From Siderastrea radians (lineage: Eukaryota; Cnidaria; Anthozoa; Scleractinia; Rhizangiidae), in the NCBI GenBank assembly GCA_964017195.1, contig OZ024892.1:17830704-17894703 (forward strand): a stretch of 64,000 nucleotides of DNA, read 5' to 3'. Position 1 is the stretch's first letter. Every line of letters begins with the position of its first letter. Below are positions 1 through 13,200 of this stretch, one piece after another. The notes beneath the pieces are model-generated. The model made no database searches, was not told where the DNA came from, and saw nothing but the letters and a program-made list of their open reading frames with translations. The position numbers were made by a program, and so were the translations under genes.

Positions 1-858
1 TCGGACTTAACATTTGCTACGAAATTTGTCGCAGTGTATTTGTTCATCAAGGTGAAGGGATCTCGGCCTATGACTTATCAGTATTTGACAGTGGACATGG
101 TCAGAGCAGCTAAGGAGAACGGGGGATTCATCGACCAGAAAAAGTTCAAGACTGCTAGCAAATATGGATTTGACTCCTTAATTCTGACCGATGCAAGCAT
201 GCAGGTGCTCGATAGCTACATAAATTTCGTAAGGCCATTGCTAAAACCCCAGTGCGAGTTCGTTCTGGTCACGAGAAATGGAGGACAGCACAGCAAATTG
301 GGCGACGTCATGAGTAAACTGGTGTTTGATGCAATCGGAAAGTTCATTCATCCGACGCGCTATCGTCAAATTGTCGAGACGCAAAGCCTCAATCTGCTCA
401 CAAGCAAGGAGCAACAAATTTTGTCAGAAGACCAAAAACACACTTCTGCCGTTGCAAAAGTTCACTATCAAAAGCAAAGATCGCGCGAAGTTGCTGTCAA
501 AGCTCACGAGTGTCTACAAAAGCTACAAGGCACGAAAGGCTCGGAGGTGGATAGGGAAGTGCAAACGAGGTTTAACGGCTCAACTTCAAGTCTTGCAGCT
601 CCAGTCAAAACAGCAGAAACAAAGAGCGCGCCCCCTAAAGAAAAGGATTCCCCGCCCACAAACCAATTGCGAGTTCAAAGAAATTATCGTCGGGTGTTGA
701 AATTCACGGCAGACGAGGACGATTTTCTCAAGAAGGGAATCGATCGGCACGGGTTTGGGCAGTGGACGGCAATTCTGAGGGATCCCGATCTCAAATTTCA
801 AGACGGAAGAACGGCGGACTCTCTCAAGAAAAGGGCTGGAATGAAAATGCAGCTATAG
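1..858 (+). CDS. Tyrosine-recombinase-like protein with C-terminal Myb/SANT domain (5' partial)
   Basis: The frame is open from base 1 to the TAG at 856-858, giving at least 285 residues, so the gene starts outside the window. The first half resembles the catalytic region of a tyrosine recombinase. At about residues 117-120 there is an HxxR box (IHPTRYRQI), then a second histidine (SEDQKHTSA), then a candidate nucleophile tyrosine in AKVHYQKQRS, in the order expected of the family. A low-complexity Ser/Lys/Pro linker follows. Residues about 233-279 form a Myb/SANT or telobox-like helix-turn-helix (FTADEDDFLKKGIDRHGFGQ, then W, then GRTADSLKKR). The conserved upstream arginine lies outside or is not clear. 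It could be a transposon gene of the Crypton/DIRS type or a host gene derived from one; the frame is clean, which favours a recent or selected copy. Confidence 0.7.
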   Translation, partial: SDLTFATKFVAVYLFIKVKGSRPMTYQYLTVDMVRAAKENGGFIDQKKFKTASKYGFDSLILTDASMQVLDSYINFVRPLLKPQCEFVLVTRNGGQHSKLGDVMSKLVFDAIGKFIHPTRYRQIVETQSLNLLTSKEQQILSEDQKHTSAVAKVHYQKQRSREVAVKAHECLQKLQGTKGSEVDREVQTRFNGSTSSLAAPVKTAETKSAPPKEKDSPPTNQLRVQRNYRRVLKFTADEDDFLKKGIDRHGFGQWTAILRDPDLKFQDGRTADSLKKRAGMKMQL

Positions 859-903
859 CTTGACATAATGTTTAGAAACAAACTAATCTGCCAAAACTCG
901 TCT

Positions 904-909
904 AATAAA
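904..909 (+). promoter_or_regulatory. Poly(A) signal AATAAA after the recombinase-Myb frame
   Basis: An AATAAA lies 46 bases after the TAG stop of the first frame and fits as its polyadenylation signal. The assignment rests on position and sequence only. Confidence 0.45.
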
Positions 910-1046
910 ATATGGGACCGAGCCGACGCACCCTTTATCGTGTAAGAGATAGTCGAAGTAAAGTAAGCAAAGTTGCATTCAAAAAGTGACTTTCTTTTAA
1001 TCAAGGTTGACGTTTTCCTTTCCTTTCCTTACATGTAGTTCGCTTA

Positions 1047-1059
1047 TTTATTATTTATT
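1047..1059 (-). promoter_or_regulatory. Two poly(A) signals for the small minus-strand gene
   Basis: Two AATAAA hexamers read on the minus strand (1047-1052 and 1054-1059), about 125-135 bases downstream of the stop codon at 1183-1185. Confidence 0.45.
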
Positions 1060-1182
1060 AGCATCACTCTCGACTTGAAAAATACGATTTCAATTTTACG
1101 AAAGGCAAAAACACTGAGTTCAATGTTTCATTTCACAGAAAACGGATTCAATTGATGACATTTGTCTGACCAATCACTCTCG

Positions 1183-1698
1183 TCATACATGGGCGACAGC
1201 GGAGAAGAAAAATGCTACCCCTTTCATTTTCTTTATCTTTTCGTCACATTCATCACGTTTCTGGCATATGTTTAGCCACAGATCGTCACAAGACATTCCC
1301 TCATGTTTGCAGTAAGATAATTTAGCTGCCAAAAGAGAACAAGTTCCCTGGACAGCTGGCAAGACCTTGCTAAGCACAGCACTCCTGATTCCCTAAAATA
1401 ATTACAAGGAAACAGTAAACTAGTCAGCACAGAATCACTAAAATTGACGAATAATCTGTAGGAAATATTTAGACTACAATGCCTATTAGATTAACTGGTT
1501 AGAAAAGCCTAAGCAATATAGCATTTCGTTCCTGTTAATTGCTACGTTTTAAGCTGAACTTTGTAAATTCGTTCACTAAAAGAACCGAGAGCAACTTTTC
1601 TCCCTTAACTTGTCTTAAAGCTACGAAGAAGGAATATGAAATCTAGTACATACCTTATTATTGAGTTGCCTTGCTGGTGCTGTGGCCATCACTGTCAT
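1183..1698 (-). CDS. Small two-exon cysteine-containing protein, 84 residues, unrecognised
   Basis: Exon 1 runs 1698-1654 (ATG, 15 codons) and ends at a consensus donor GTATGT. Exon 2 runs 1392-1183, follows a pyrimidine-rich TTTTAG acceptor, and reads in phase 0 to TGA. The 261-base intron joins the two without a frame change. A TATA box lies just upstream and poly(A) signals lie downstream, so all parts of a short gene are present. The protein has five cysteines, including a CX9C pair (CSLLAAKLSYC) followed by CX6C, CX7C and CX5C spacing, and a basic C-terminal helix with hydrophobic end. There is no obvious N-terminal signal peptide. The CX9C pair loosely recalls small mitochondrial intermembrane-space proteins, but the second CX9C is absent, so I do not assign a family. 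It may lie antisense to, or beside, the unseen 5' part of the KATNBL1-like gene. Confidence 0.5.
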
Positions 1699-1733
1699 CG
1701 AGTGAAATGAGAACGAAGCAACGTTTCAGACTT

Positions 1734-1741
1734 CTTTTATA
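1734..1741 (-). promoter_or_regulatory. TATA box of the small minus-strand gene
   Basis: TATAAAAG on the minus strand, starting 43 bases before the ATG at 1698. This predicts a very short 5' leader of roughly 10 bases. Confidence 0.5.
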
Positions 1742-2220
1742 GCATACTAGCTTCATTGTTTACGTTCCTCAGTTTGATCTTTTCTTTTCGATAAATTACG
1801 GGCAAAAATAGGCGGTTAGTGGTAAAAAATGCCCCGACGAGCTACATTTTTAAACTTCCTGTGTGTGATTTTTTTTTGTTTTCGATACAATCAAGTCAAA
1901 AACAAAATGCCCGAGCAATTTACAGTGGTTACATAACTGCTTCTCCTTGGCAAACAGTGTAATAAAGAATCTGGAAAACAATGAAGCGCAAACTAAACAT
2001 TCATACCGGCATATGATCAATGCCTTAAAAACATGTCACCTTAACACTTTTTTAGCGAACAAGCATTTCCAGAATCAACAAAAAGCTTAACGATATTTTT
2101 AAAATACTAGCGAGCTAATTGAAAGGATTATTCTTTTGTGCAGCACAGTTGTAATTAATAGCTTTTCTCGGCGTATCCGTCACATTACGAGAAATATGCA
2201 ATTTAGATAATGCACGTTAA
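1742..2220. other. No gene seen
   Basis: AT-rich sequence with no open frame, exon-like block or repeat that I could support. Confidence 0.5.
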
Positions 2221-2221
2221 C

Positions 2222-2357
2222 TTGAATGAATGAATAAATGAATCAATGAATGAGTGAATGAATGAATCAATGAATCAATGAATCAATGAATGAATGAATG
2301 AATGAATGAATGAATGAGTGAATCAATGGATGAATGAATGAATGAATGAATGAATGC
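2222..2357. repeat. (GAAT)n microsatellite
   Basis: About 34 copies of a GAAT/TGAA tetranucleotide with interruptions such as CAAT, GAGT and AAAT. Confidence 0.9.
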
Positions 2358-2399
2358 GTATTTACAGTAGGTTCACAGTAATCAAAATATCTCTCAGTG

Positions 2400-3345
<946 letters not shown>

Positions 3346-3820
3346 TAGTAGTTGGAGCTTGTTTAAGTTGATATTCCTTTTTACTCTTTTCATTGAGCGT
3401 GAGTGTTTCGCCATTTGTGTCTGTGATCTATTTCCTATTTAGTTTGTTCTGATTTGCACGATTGTATACATTCAACGGAGATCACGGATATGCCGGGGAC
3501 AAAGGGACTCACTTTTGTATCATGGAATAAGATAGCTCTGGGAAAACCCTTGTTTTGCTGATATAAATTTAAGGCCATCATCTTTTAACACTGTTTTAGG
3601 AACAAGTGTGCCTTTTTTGTAGCTGTTCCTCTTATAAGGAACGCTTTGGAACATAAACCTTCCCATTTGAGGTATATTTTTGGCAAAAGCCGGTAAAACG
3701 TAAGTTTTAGCAGTGCCCTACATAAACCTACATGGAAACGTAGTTATGGAGAGATTTGCGCGGTAGTCAGAACTATTTTAGGGTTTTTAAAATCAGGAAC
3801 TGAAATTTTGGGAAACGATC
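3346..3820. other. No gene seen (intron or intergenic)
   Basis: No coding or repeat structure could be supported in this stretch upstream of the CCTT microsatellite. Confidence 0.4.
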
Positions 3821-4249
3821 CTTCCTTCCTTCCTTCCTTCCTTCCTTCCTTCCTTCCTTCCTTCCTTCCTTCCTTCCTTCCTTCCTTCCTCCCTTCCTTC
3901 CTTCCTCCCTCCCTTCCTTCCTTCCTTCCTTCCTTCCTTCCTTCCTCCTTTCCTTCCTCCCTCCCTCCCTCCCTTCCTCCCTTTCTTCCTTCCTTCCTCC
4001 CTCCCTCCCTCCCTCCCTCCCTGCCTTCCTTCCTTCCCTCCTTCCTTCCTTCCTTCCTTCCTTCTTTCCTTCCTTCCTTCCTTCCTTCCTTCCTTCCTCC
4101 CTCCCTCCCTCCGTCCCTGCCTTCCTTCCTTCCCTCCCTCCTTCCTTCCTTCCTTCCTTCCTTCCTTCCTTCCTTCCTTCCTTCCTTCCTTCCTTCCTTC
4201 CTTCCTTCCTTCCTTCCTTCCTTCCTTCCTTCCTTTTTTCCTTCTTTCA
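3821..4249. repeat. (CCTT)n microsatellite
   Basis: About 430 bases of CCTT/CCCT/TTCC repeats, almost pure pyrimidine on the + strand. The tract directly precedes the polypyrimidine region of the acceptor at 4290 of the KATNBL1-like gene, so it extends that intron's pyrimidine tract. Confidence 0.95.
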
Positions 4250-4290
4250 GTCATTCATTTTACTTTTCGACCCTTTTTTTCTCAAAACAG

Positions 4291-7200
4291 GATACAAATG
4301 CTTTAATTGAATATCTTTTACGGTAAGTCATTATTACTGTGTCTTTCAGTCAACTGTGTCTGGTTGATTTGGATCCTCAGTGTTACTCTGTAAGGGGTCC
4401 TGCTGCAGTACAGATCTTTTGTTGTGTTTCTTCACTGTGGACATTCACATATCAGGAAGTGTGATTCCATTAAAACCAGTTGGTGTTCTGTACTAGAGTC
4501 TTACATGTATGTGGATATGTTCCTTGACTCTGTCCATATACAGACTTGGATCTGAGACCATAAACTTACAGTCAATCTATACATGTCATGCAGAACCAGT
4601 AGTTTGAGGATTTCAATGGAGTCTTCAAATACCGTACATCTGTTAGTTTGATATTCAAAGCTGCCAAGAATGGTTAACGATTTATTGCAAGATTCCGAAT
4701 TTACATAGACGTTTGTTGAGATTAAGAAAAACATCATAGAACTATAGATGGTATTAATAATTCTTCATTCAAACTGGGGCATAATTTTGAAGACCTGATT
4801 CAAATTGTCAAGCTGCTTCTCACGCGTGACATACGTAGATTGACTGTTAACAGTAATTATTAAATGATTCCAAAGCAAAAAGTGGTCCAGCTGTTTCAAA
4901 GGGCAACAAAGGGAACCTCAAGGTGACCTTATCCTATCGGTTGCTAAAACACCCTATATTTTTGAAACAATGCTACATGGCCTTCACTAAATGCTGTGCT
5001 CTTGAATAAATACTGGGTTCCCAAGGCCTAGTTACAAACAATCAAACACTTAATAATATGATTGCATGAATATGATTATAATAATTATGTTTTCATACAT
5101 TGTAGCAAGAACTGCATTAACGAGTTCGATACAGTTGTATTTAGTGTATTTATTTAGTGTGCAAAGTTTTCAATATATGTGATGAACTTTTTGTACTCTA
5201 GTTGGTTGAAGTGGCCTGTTTCATCGACTCAGAAAGCAGACAATGGCAGTCAAACACTGTCTTAAAGACAACATCTGCACTTTTTCAGTGAAATGAGATA
5301 ATGCCTGTTTTTTTTTTTTCGTCATGTTCCCGTAATCACATCTTCCTGTTAAATATATGATTGAAATGCTTTGTTAACTTTTAGGTAGAAAGAAGAGAAT
5401 ATCCACTCAATTGATAGTGTACAACTGCAAAAAACATCCCAGGGCTTCTTCTTTCTCGAAGTATACAGCAGCTAAAAACATCTTTTACTTGATTTTGAGA
5501 AAGCCTTCAATAGACCACCTGGAATGGGGCTTTCTCGATAAACACATTAACAGCGTTTTCCTCATCAGACAGTAACCGGTATTATTATATGGCTAGAGCT
5601 TGCAACCACAGCACACTGTGATTGGCCAATAGTTTAGACTGGATTTTCCCGTCATGCCCACGTGCATTATGAGCAATGTTAATACCCGGCTGGTAAAGGG
5701 TGGGAAACGGCATGGCAAAGTGTAAAAAACTTTCGTGAATGAAAACTAAAAAGGGAGTCAACATGAGTGACAGAGAACATTGGGAGAGTGGGTTTTATTA
5801 TCCCGAAGAAACACGAAGGAAGCAAAAATCCAAATAAAGCCCTCAGTATTGACGGCGAAGAACCACAACCTAATATATATATATAGCAGCGAAGAAAGAA
5901 TTGACAGGTTTTTCAACGTGCAGAAAAGTCACAACACAACGGAGAAAACCACAGCGACCTCAATACTTTCCGTCGTTATTTGGAATCGATTAAACGCGAC
6001 AATGAGAAAAAGAGATCTTTCCTGCAGCAGAATAAGATCACTTGTTATGCAAGTTCTTTTTCAAGGTAAGAAAAGTAAATGGCGAGAAATAAAACCAAAT
6101 TGGCGCAGACAGATTAACCGGTTTTACGGCAAAATACCTTGCTGAGCCACTCGGCAACGGCGGCATCAACCAGCAGCCAGGCGGTATTTGCCGGTGCAAA
6201 TATTCACGAGATTTCAGGATGCAATTTTCAGTTTTGTTCATGGCCTTGTCACTTTCATTCAGAAGAGCAACCCAAAAAAGCGTCAAGTGGTCATTGAAGA
6301 AGAAGACATCGAATAACTGATTTTAAAGGATCAAACACTGCCACACATTCAATTTTAGCAATTTATTTTATATTTGTTATAAAATATATTTTATATTATA
6401 TTTTATATTTATTTTAGCAATTTTAGCTACGTGGAACAGAAAAGGTGAAAGCACATTTGATTTATAAAGTTCGAATGATTTGAAGCTAAATGAATAGAGA
6501 CAGTTTCTTTGAAAGTTTTAACTTTTTCTTTTGCGATATAATTTTTTGCATAAAATAAAACTGCTGGGTGACTTGATGTTGAATGCTTTCCGGTAAACTG
6601 TTTCATTCATCCCACTCCGCCACGGCTCACTTTTCAAGTAGTGAAGTGTTAGGCACAGTGATAATTAAACTTCTTATTAACTCTCACCTAGCTCGGGACC
6701 GTACTGGCAGAATATCGCTCTCAGTATTTCTTGTACGTACCTCGCTTCGCTCTGTCTATACCAAAAAGACCTTGGGCACTATGCTCCCAGTACGGCCCTC
6801 GTGCTCGGTTAATAAGAAGTAAAAAATTACCACTTGTAGCACCGTTTATTTCTGTTTAAAACCACATTCTAAGGCCTGGATTAGAAATATTCAACAGCTT
6901 TGGATTGTGAAAAGATTTATTATCGGATTGAATTATGAAAAGATTAGTCATGCCATGTACCACATAAGTCGTCTTCAGTAAGTTACTTTTATTATGTCCA
7001 TACGTTTGTACGATATTAGTCTTATCTTCTCGGCGTTTTTAATGTTCATAAGATAATAGCCTTATCTTCTGGATGTTTCTCTGACGTTTCTGTGTGTGTA
7101 AGGTGTTAGTCTTATCTTTTTAACCACGTGTGTTCAGTTAGTATGTTTGTAAGGTATTGTTAGGTATTTGTTAGTATGTTTGTAACGTTTTTTCAAACGT

Positions 7201-10200
7201 TAGTACGCTCATCAGGTGTTAACTCTCACTAATCTTACCTTCTCGACATTTCTCCTATGTTAGTACATTCGAAAACATTAGGTGTCATATTCTCGACATT
7301 TCTCCGTATGGTAGTGTGTTGATAAGGCACTGTTAGTCTTATCTTCTCGACATTTCTCCGGGCAGAAGGTCCGTACAGGGAAAACTGTGCCCAAGGTCTC
7401 GAGACCGAGTGTTTCCCTGTACGGACCAACCTAGGCCGGTGAATAACATGTTTATTTTTTCCTACCTATTTGAAGACAAAAGGAGGCCAATTGTTTGAGA
7501 ATTGCGGGTTCGTAAACAGTGTTGCTAACTATACGCGTGCTACCACTCAAGATCTATCAAAGTTAAAATTAAGCTTACAAGAAAGAGGCGTTGGCAAACC
7601 AGAGCTGGAAGAAGAATAGACTAAGATAAAACAGGACTTAAATTTTCTCATAGAGCAAAAATGTGAAGAACAAACGCCGACATCTCGTAACAAGCGTATA
7701 GAAATATTAAACTAAAGAATGATCTTTGAGAAACTCATGCCAACAGGCGAATGAATGTTCTGCGTAAAGCTTTGTTTTGTTCAAAACCAAATGACACATT
7801 TAGATTTTGTTTTACCGAAAGTTCTTGAAAGCAAGTAAGAATTTCAATGAATAGTACTCACTCCTCAATCTCTGCCTCTGATATCTTATTTGTTCTGTTT
7901 GTTCTCGGCCAATTTTTTTTTACAAATAAACACCTAGAGAAAACTACACCGGAAAACTTGTTGTCAGAAGTTTTTGTGAAACACACGGCGTTGCAGGATT
8001 TCTATTTCACTACTTTAGCTAAGAATCATATTGTGCTAAATAAAGCTAAATGGGGCAAGATTAGCAAACATATACATCTTCTTGACGTCTGTCCGGAGGT
8101 TTGTCATCTTGACTTTTCTCAGCACGTTTCTTATTAGTTTTCTTGTCACCCATAAAAGCTAGGCAGCATAGTACTATCATAGCCTTTGAAGGACGTAAGT
8201 CATCAAATTGTAAGCCCTTACAAGGCCTTGAAACATGAATCCCAAAGTGGTTCGTTTTGAAGGGTTTTCGAGACGTATGCGAACCTAGTGTTATGGGCAA
8301 CATTTCGGGTGTCATGACGACATTTGCACTCCAGGGTATAAAAGGATTTCCAACAGAGATGCTTCACCGGTCTGGAAAACTGACGGACCTGTTACCTTAA
8401 AACTAGAGAGAAGACTGCCTTAAGTATGGCACCCTGTTGTGGTAAATAAGCCTGTTGTTTTAGTTCATACAGTATGAACTATTTACATAGGTAGAATTAT
8501 AATACAGTAGTGTGTGTGGGGACTTATAATCGGAAGATATTATGCTGTAATCGATCTTGGGATGAAAACTTAATATAAGCCCATGGGCTTATAATCGGGG
8601 GGGGGGAGGGGGGTATCATCAGCGGACTTTTTGCGACTGAGATTTACGGGGCTTGTTTTCGGGAGGGGGGTCTTCTTGGATTTTAATGGTATAATATGCC
8701 TATCTGTAGCATGACACAAATAGCAAAGAGATATAGAAAACACAAATAGAACTGCAAACATATGCAAAAGCGGAGCCTTAGCAGTCACTCTAAGGTAAAT
8801 TAAACAGTTTCAAAGGCGCTCTATGTGTGTGAATCTGTGGTGCGAATTATGAAATATGGAGATATCCTTTTTGTGTGCCTTCCATTAATTTTCCTTTTGC
8901 AATAATGAAGCAGCTCGAGAATTGATAAGAATTTTGACTGTTTTCCTGTGATACTCGGTTTGATACTCGATTGCCAGATTGTCTTTATTAATCGCACGTA
9001 CAAAACAATAATCAAAGAATGAACTGTACTCCCAGTTGTGCCTTGTGTCAGGCTCCGGTTGGTCAAAAGGCAGATAACTCTATCCACCAGATAAATCACT
9101 ATTCAGATGTAGTGTGCTTTGTTTTGTTAACACTTTTCTGCTGGATAGCCATTTATCCGGTGGATGGAGTTATCCAACCTTTAAACAACCGGGCTCAGGA
9201 ATTAATAGATGTTTGCAGAGTTTCCTATGTCATCTTAGTTGGGGGCCAAACATAGCTAAATGATTTGGGGGTTTTAGCCAACTTCGAACTCTGCTCAACT
9301 TCACTCTCAGACCAATCGTTGTGAAAAATAATGCAATTGAATGCGTGTCAAGCTACAAGATTCTTGGAGTATTCATTGCCAGTGATCTCAATAGACTACA
9401 TGTGTAAGAAGGCATGCAAGAAGCTATAGGGTTTTACGTAGAGCTGGCGCTGAGCAAGGGAATATCTTAAAAGTGTACTTAAGCACTGTTAGACCTGAGT
9501 ATTGGAGTATGCAGTCCCTGTCTGGCAGTCAATTCCAAGCTATTTATGCGATAGGATTGAGTCAATCCAGAGAAAAGCATTGCGGGTCATTTTTCCATCT
9601 ACTGACAGCTACACAGAAGCTCGGCAGCTGGCAGTTGGACACATTGGCTCGTAGAAAGGACATTTTGTGCATTTATTACATGAACAAAATGAACAGTAAA
9701 GACCACCTTCTGCATTGTTCTACATTTGTACTACCAACAACGGTAACAAACAATTGTCCATAAGCTGTGAGGAAGCAATCAGAACTAGTATACTTATTTG
9801 AGACCTGTGAGACATGCAAAACAAAAAGAGTGGAAGCATTTTTCACCTTCAAGTATTTTTAGCGTTACTCTGTTGTTTACGATCTATCATATAATGTAAA
9901 TAGGAACCTATTATTTACTTAGTGTATTTTATGGAATTTGACTTGTTAATTCACTCTAAACTGGAAGAGAGTGCAATAAACTATTTATTTATTTATTTAT
10001 TTATAAAATTGACAGAATTTCAAAATCTGAAATAATACATTTTGTGGTAATCAGGTACCTCTAATACCTCTTAAAAGACACAGGCCGTTCAAAACCTGAC
10101 AAATTTTAGTGGAGCTAGGGAATTTAAGTTCCTGGAAAACTATGTTGTTAGCTAAATAATGCGATGTGGATTATTGTGAGTGCACATTCAAGAAGCTGAG

Positions 10201-13200
10201 TTTATTCTTTCTGTTTGTACCCATCTCTGTACTGATAGTTTTGTAATTTATTTGTATTCAGGTTGAAAGATGAGTCTGTCTTAGTTGACATCATGCCATT
10301 TCTAACAAGCAGGTATATACACTAAAATTTATGGCTGAAGACACAGGCATTTGTACGTCTGACTAAGAAATTAAAGTATTTAACTGTAAACATTTTTAAG
10401 ACCCGGGTATTTCTGTATGACTGCTCTGTTACGCTTGTTAATGTATCAAGGAAATCCTGAGAATGTTTCGATCATGAATACACCAACAACCTTTTATTTG
10501 TTCAACAATCAACTTAACAAATATGATGTCAGTGTAGTTACCAGATTTTTTCTTAGTGGCAGAAATCCTTGTAATTTTTTTAGGTTTATGTAATTATGGT
10601 AAATAACAGCTTTGTTTGCTTACACTGTTTTGCAGAGTACGTGAAGTGTCACCTGAAGGGCAAACCTTGTCTATGGGAGCCTGTTTAGAAATGTTACCAG
10701 CACTTGAAAGACTTCTGACATCCAAATTTGAGGAGTAAGTAACACTGAAACTTGTTCTAAACCCCCTTTCAGCTGTCAAAAAGGAATATTGTCAAGGTGT
10801 CTGAAGTTTCAAAAAGGGGGGGGGGGGGAATTCAACTTAATTAATTATTCAATTTATTTACTTATTTATCCGGTTTTCTCTTAACGGTTACTTTAAACTT
10901 CCGGCTCCGGTTATGAAGACGTACGGCTGTGACATCATGATAGCATCACGCAAGGTAAACAAAACTAAAGCATGTCACATCACACTAACAACATTACTAT
11001 TAGATTGTCAGCATTCCATACTTAGATGACACAGACAAACCGCTGTTAACCTTGTGGTAGTGGTACTTAGTACAGTGTACCAGTACATGTCTTGCATATA
11101 ACGCATGCCCAAGAGGGTACGACTCAACGCTACCTAATACATTCTACTTTATTTTAAGCAAAATATAAATAAATATCTCACCGCGTGATAAAGACGAACT
11201 CAACACATTGTGAACCAAAGAAAAACGAGTTTAACTAATTTCGCCAATTCTCGCAACATGTTTAGTTTGTTTCGTATTACCTTTTTTCATTTTCAAACCT
11301 AATTGTTCGTTTTTAGAAAAGACCGTTTTGTTTTTCAAATTTGACTAAATCAATACGAATTCCGAGTCAACTTGTTTACTTTTACAAGAGGATTCCCGGG
11401 TTAGTAAACCGGATTTAAAAATTATGTCATGTGATATGCTTTAACTTTCAAAAATGGATCTGTAACCAGGTGGATTCATAATAAAAAGTATTTCTAAAAT
11501 GTTACTCTGGTTAAAAATTTGTGTTCGAAAATATAAAATATAAAAGTTAAAAATCCCAGTGTTTTGGCTAAACTTCAGCGTTCATCAGGGGGAAGTGATA
11601 AGAAAATTTTACAAAGGACGTGTTATATAAAAAGAAAAATGCGAATTTTGACCTAATTAAGTCTTGTCCTTTAGAGCTAAATTTAAATACTCATGCGGCA
11701 CATGAATGCCGTCGTCCTGATTGATCAGATTCTTATAAATATTAATCTCCCATGATTTTAGAAGGCGTCTGCTACGCCAATTTACATTTATACGTAAGAT
11801 CTTGGATGTCTCCCAGGAGATGGAGTGACCAAAACGCAAACAATGTTTTGTTAATGCTGACTTTTGCAGTTGTTTATACTCTACCGCTTTCTGGTGTTCT
11901 TTCAGTCGAGAAGCAAATTTGCGCTTCGTTTCACGAATGTAGCTCTTATCACAATCTTGGCAGGGAACTGAATAAGTAGCACCACGAGTCTGATATTTTG
12001 GGACAGGGTCTTTCGGTTTAGGAAATAAACTGGCGATAGTCTGGTAGGGTTCTAAAGCAACTTTGATGCCACAATTGCTTAAAATCCGCTTGATCGGCTC
12101 TGTTGTACCCTTGATGTATGGCAATATGCACAGGTTTTTCATGGCGTCCAGTGCAGTTGCTGACGATTGTTGAGGTGATCGTTTTGGTTTGCCGCCATCA
12201 ATAATAAACCATTTCAGGTATCCACTGGCCATCAGCGCAGAAGTTACATGTTTCATTTCTTTGGGTCGTTCATCGCTTAAGGATGGAATATTTATGGAAC
12301 GATCGGTCAAAGACTTGACAATGGGCCCTCTTATGCGTGACTGGGTGGTGCGAGTCAAACGCCAAATATCTCTCCGTATGGGTGGGTTTACGGTATACTT
12401 TGGTTGAAAGCTGGCCATTGTCTCGTCGACGGATAGAGACGTCAAGAAAGGATATCTCCCGGTTTGTTTCCCTTTCAACTGTGAATTGGATCGATTGCTC
12501 GCTGTTGTTCAAGTGTTGATGTAGAGTTTGTACAAGGCTGGATTTTACAGTGGCACAAACTTCATTGACATATCGTTTCCAGATGCATAGTTGGATGAGG
12601 GAGGTGGATAATGCTCGCTGCTCCAGATCTTTTGTGACCAAATTGGCAATGACAGCTGACACTAGAGAGCCCCTGGCAGTTCCGAAAACAATGACTTGTT
12701 GGTAGTGGGTGTTGTCGTACTTAAAGTTAGTTGTTGACAAACAGAAATCTAAAAGGTCGATAATGTCATCAACAGGGATAGCAGTTCTATCATGTAACGT
12801 GTCATCATTACAAAGCCCATCAGTAGCAACTTGAATGGCGAGTTCTACAGGAATTGAAGTAAATAGAGAAACAACTTCAAAGGACACCAACTCGTTGCTT
12901 TCTCTGAGCTGAATATGTTCCATCTGATTGCAAAATTCCACACGGTTCTTTACTGTGTAATTCGTGTTACCCATCAGAGGTATGAAAATCTGCGCTAGGT
13001 GTTTTGATGGCTTGTAAGTTGGAGAATCTATGAACGAAACAATGGGCCTTAAAGGGTAACCAGATCTATGAATCTTCGGTGAACCATAAAAACAAGGAGC
13101 AGTCCGTTAGAACTACGGACTTTTTTGTACAAAGTGTCACTGGTCTTATCCTCTCGTTTAAGTTTGCCCAATTTTTCATTGAGCTTCCTCTCCGTTCGCT

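Noticed and set aside
3793..4326. Long frames of Lys-Glu-Gly-Arg or Pro-Ser-Phe-Leu repeats
   Set aside because: They come from the CCTT microsatellite; only the last 32 bases of the + frame (4291-4322) are a real exon.
5488..5600. Short reverse-transcriptase-like motif (DFEKAF) and a CTGATGAGGAAAAC sequence resembling a hammerhead
   Set aside because: The RT match is under 15 residues and breaks at once. The hammerhead-like sequence has no stem II between CTGATGAG and GAAAAC.
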